Assembly (NCBI GenBank): GCA_002403335.1
Contig: DHHO01000007.1
Coordinates: 25,986 to 89,985 of the forward strand
Source of the DNA: Caldiserica bacterium UBA4770
Lineage (GTDB): Bacteria > Caldisericota > Caldisericia > Caldisericales > Caldisericaceae
Direction of reading: 5' to 3'
Length of the DNA stretch: 64,000 bases
Part shown: piece by piece, positions 63,645 through 64,000 of the stretch
Layout: each line of letters opens with the position of its first letter
Numbering within the stretch: position 1 is the first letter of the stretch
Notes under the pieces: model-generated
Seen by the model: the letters and a program-made list of their open reading frames with translations, nothing else
Databases searched by the model: none
What the model was told of the DNA's origin: nothing
Position numbers and translations under genes: made by a program

Positions 63645-64000
63645 TTATGCTTCTTTTGCCTCTTTATAGATTTTTGATGTGAACTCATCTTTAAAATTAT
63701 CTATGGCGCTTTTAATGGGAAGATAAAGGGATTGACCAAGGGGGCACAATGAGGTATCATACATAACCTTTGCAATGGAAATCATTTTTTCGAGGTCTGC
63801 GTCTTCTCCTAAGCCCTGAATAATTCTATTGGATAGGCTAACTAACTCTGTGCACCCAACTCTACAGGGTACGCACTGTCCACACGCCTCATGCTCAAAA
63901 AATCGAAGGATAGAGTGAAGGATATCAACGATATCTGTATCTTCATTCATAACAAGGATTGCTCCTGAGCCTAAAACAGCCTTAAATCCCTTAAGGTTAT
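63645..64000 (-). CDS. NuoF/HydB-type flavoprotein subunit, C-terminal end (runs off right edge)
   Basis: About 117 C-terminal residues of the 51-kDa-type NADH-binding subunit found in complex I (NuoF), bifurcating hydrogenases (HydB) and NADP-linked hydrogenases (HndC). Visible are GFKAVLGSGAILVMNEDTD and the [4Fe-4S] ligands CGQCVPCRVGC. The fourth cysteine lies about 40 residues later in SLCPLG. The complex it belongs to cannot be decided because the rest lies outside the window. No C-terminal ferredoxin extension is present after the SLCPLG region, unlike many HydB proteins. Confidence 0.9.
   Translation of the reverse strand, partial: NLKGFKAVLGSGAILVMNEDTDIVDILHSILRFFEHEACGQCVPCRVGCTELVSLSNRIIQGLGEDADLEKMISIAKVMYDTSLCPLGQSLYLPIKSAIDNFKDEFTSKIYKEAKEA

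Overview
The window is a densely packed, AT-rich stretch of a bacterial chromosome. Many genes overlap by 1 to 32 bases, and spacers are short. The gene content suggests an anaerobic and probably thermophilic, deep-branching bacterium: an Rnf ferredoxin:NAD oxidoreductase, formate-THF ligase, a 51-kDa-type flavoprotein of an NADH or hydrogenase complex, type IV pilus motors, bacterial-type S-adenosylmethionine decarboxylase, and HrcA/CIRCE control of groESL. AGA/AGG dominate the arginine codons. I cannot name the phylum from sequence alone; Caldisericota, Dictyoglomota, Atribacterota or Thermotogota-like lineages would all fit. No rRNA, tRNA, CRISPR array, insertion sequence or prophage was found.

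Layout. 1-4679 (minus): an unrecognised 315-aa protein, formate-THF ligase, and SMC running off the left edge. 4701-14455 (plus): endonuclease III, a lipoprotein, DnaE, glutamine synthetase, SurE, HrcA and MtaB. 14452-15535 (minus): GalU and a 64-aa protein. 15721-18324 (plus): a polyamine cassette, speH-speE-mtaD, in which MtaD removes the methylthioadenosine made by SpeE. 18313-18951 (minus): thiamine pyrophosphokinase. 19062-25270 (plus): a small membrane protein, transaldolase, a long divergent transketolase, a site-2 protease, TrpS, ScpA and ScpB; ScpAB are partners of the SMC at the left edge. 25339-35913 (minus): a long collinear run alaS-ruvX-mltG-small protein-TPR protein-pilB-pilT-pilC. 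35956-36837 (minus) and 36961-42218 (plus): a fumarylacetoacetase-family hydrolase divergent from a hydroxyacid dehydrogenase, followed by an unusual catabolic-looking cluster with two different N-acylornithine-type carbamoyltransferases flanking a carbamate kinase, then an L,D-transpeptidase and a gamma-carbonic anhydrase. 42219-43432: mostly non-coding, with one small secreted or membrane protein gene. 43493-46251 (plus): groES-groEL behind a textbook promoter and CIRCE, then a metallo-hydrolase. 46248-51207 (minus): lspA-rluD-smpB-cell-wall amidase-murI. 51324-63320 (plus): a PPC-domain protein, ValS, FolC, a zinc-ribbon membrane protein, rnfCDGEAB, and a large membrane protein with a PIN-like tail. 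63324-64000 (minus): a DUF2905-like protein and the 3' end of a NuoF/HydB-type gene.

The most interesting points are: (i) the two carbamoyltransferase plus carbamate kinase cluster; (ii) an RnfB that stops after its first iron-sulfur domain; (iii) a glutamate racemase homologue whose second catalytic cysteine is serine; (iv) a membrane protein joining an IgGFc-binding-like ectodomain to a PIN-like intracellular domain; (v) repeated promoter geometry in which the -10 box lies only 6 to 9 bases before the start codon, implying common leaderless mRNAs at the heads of operons. All family assignments rest on motif reading and memory, not on database searches.
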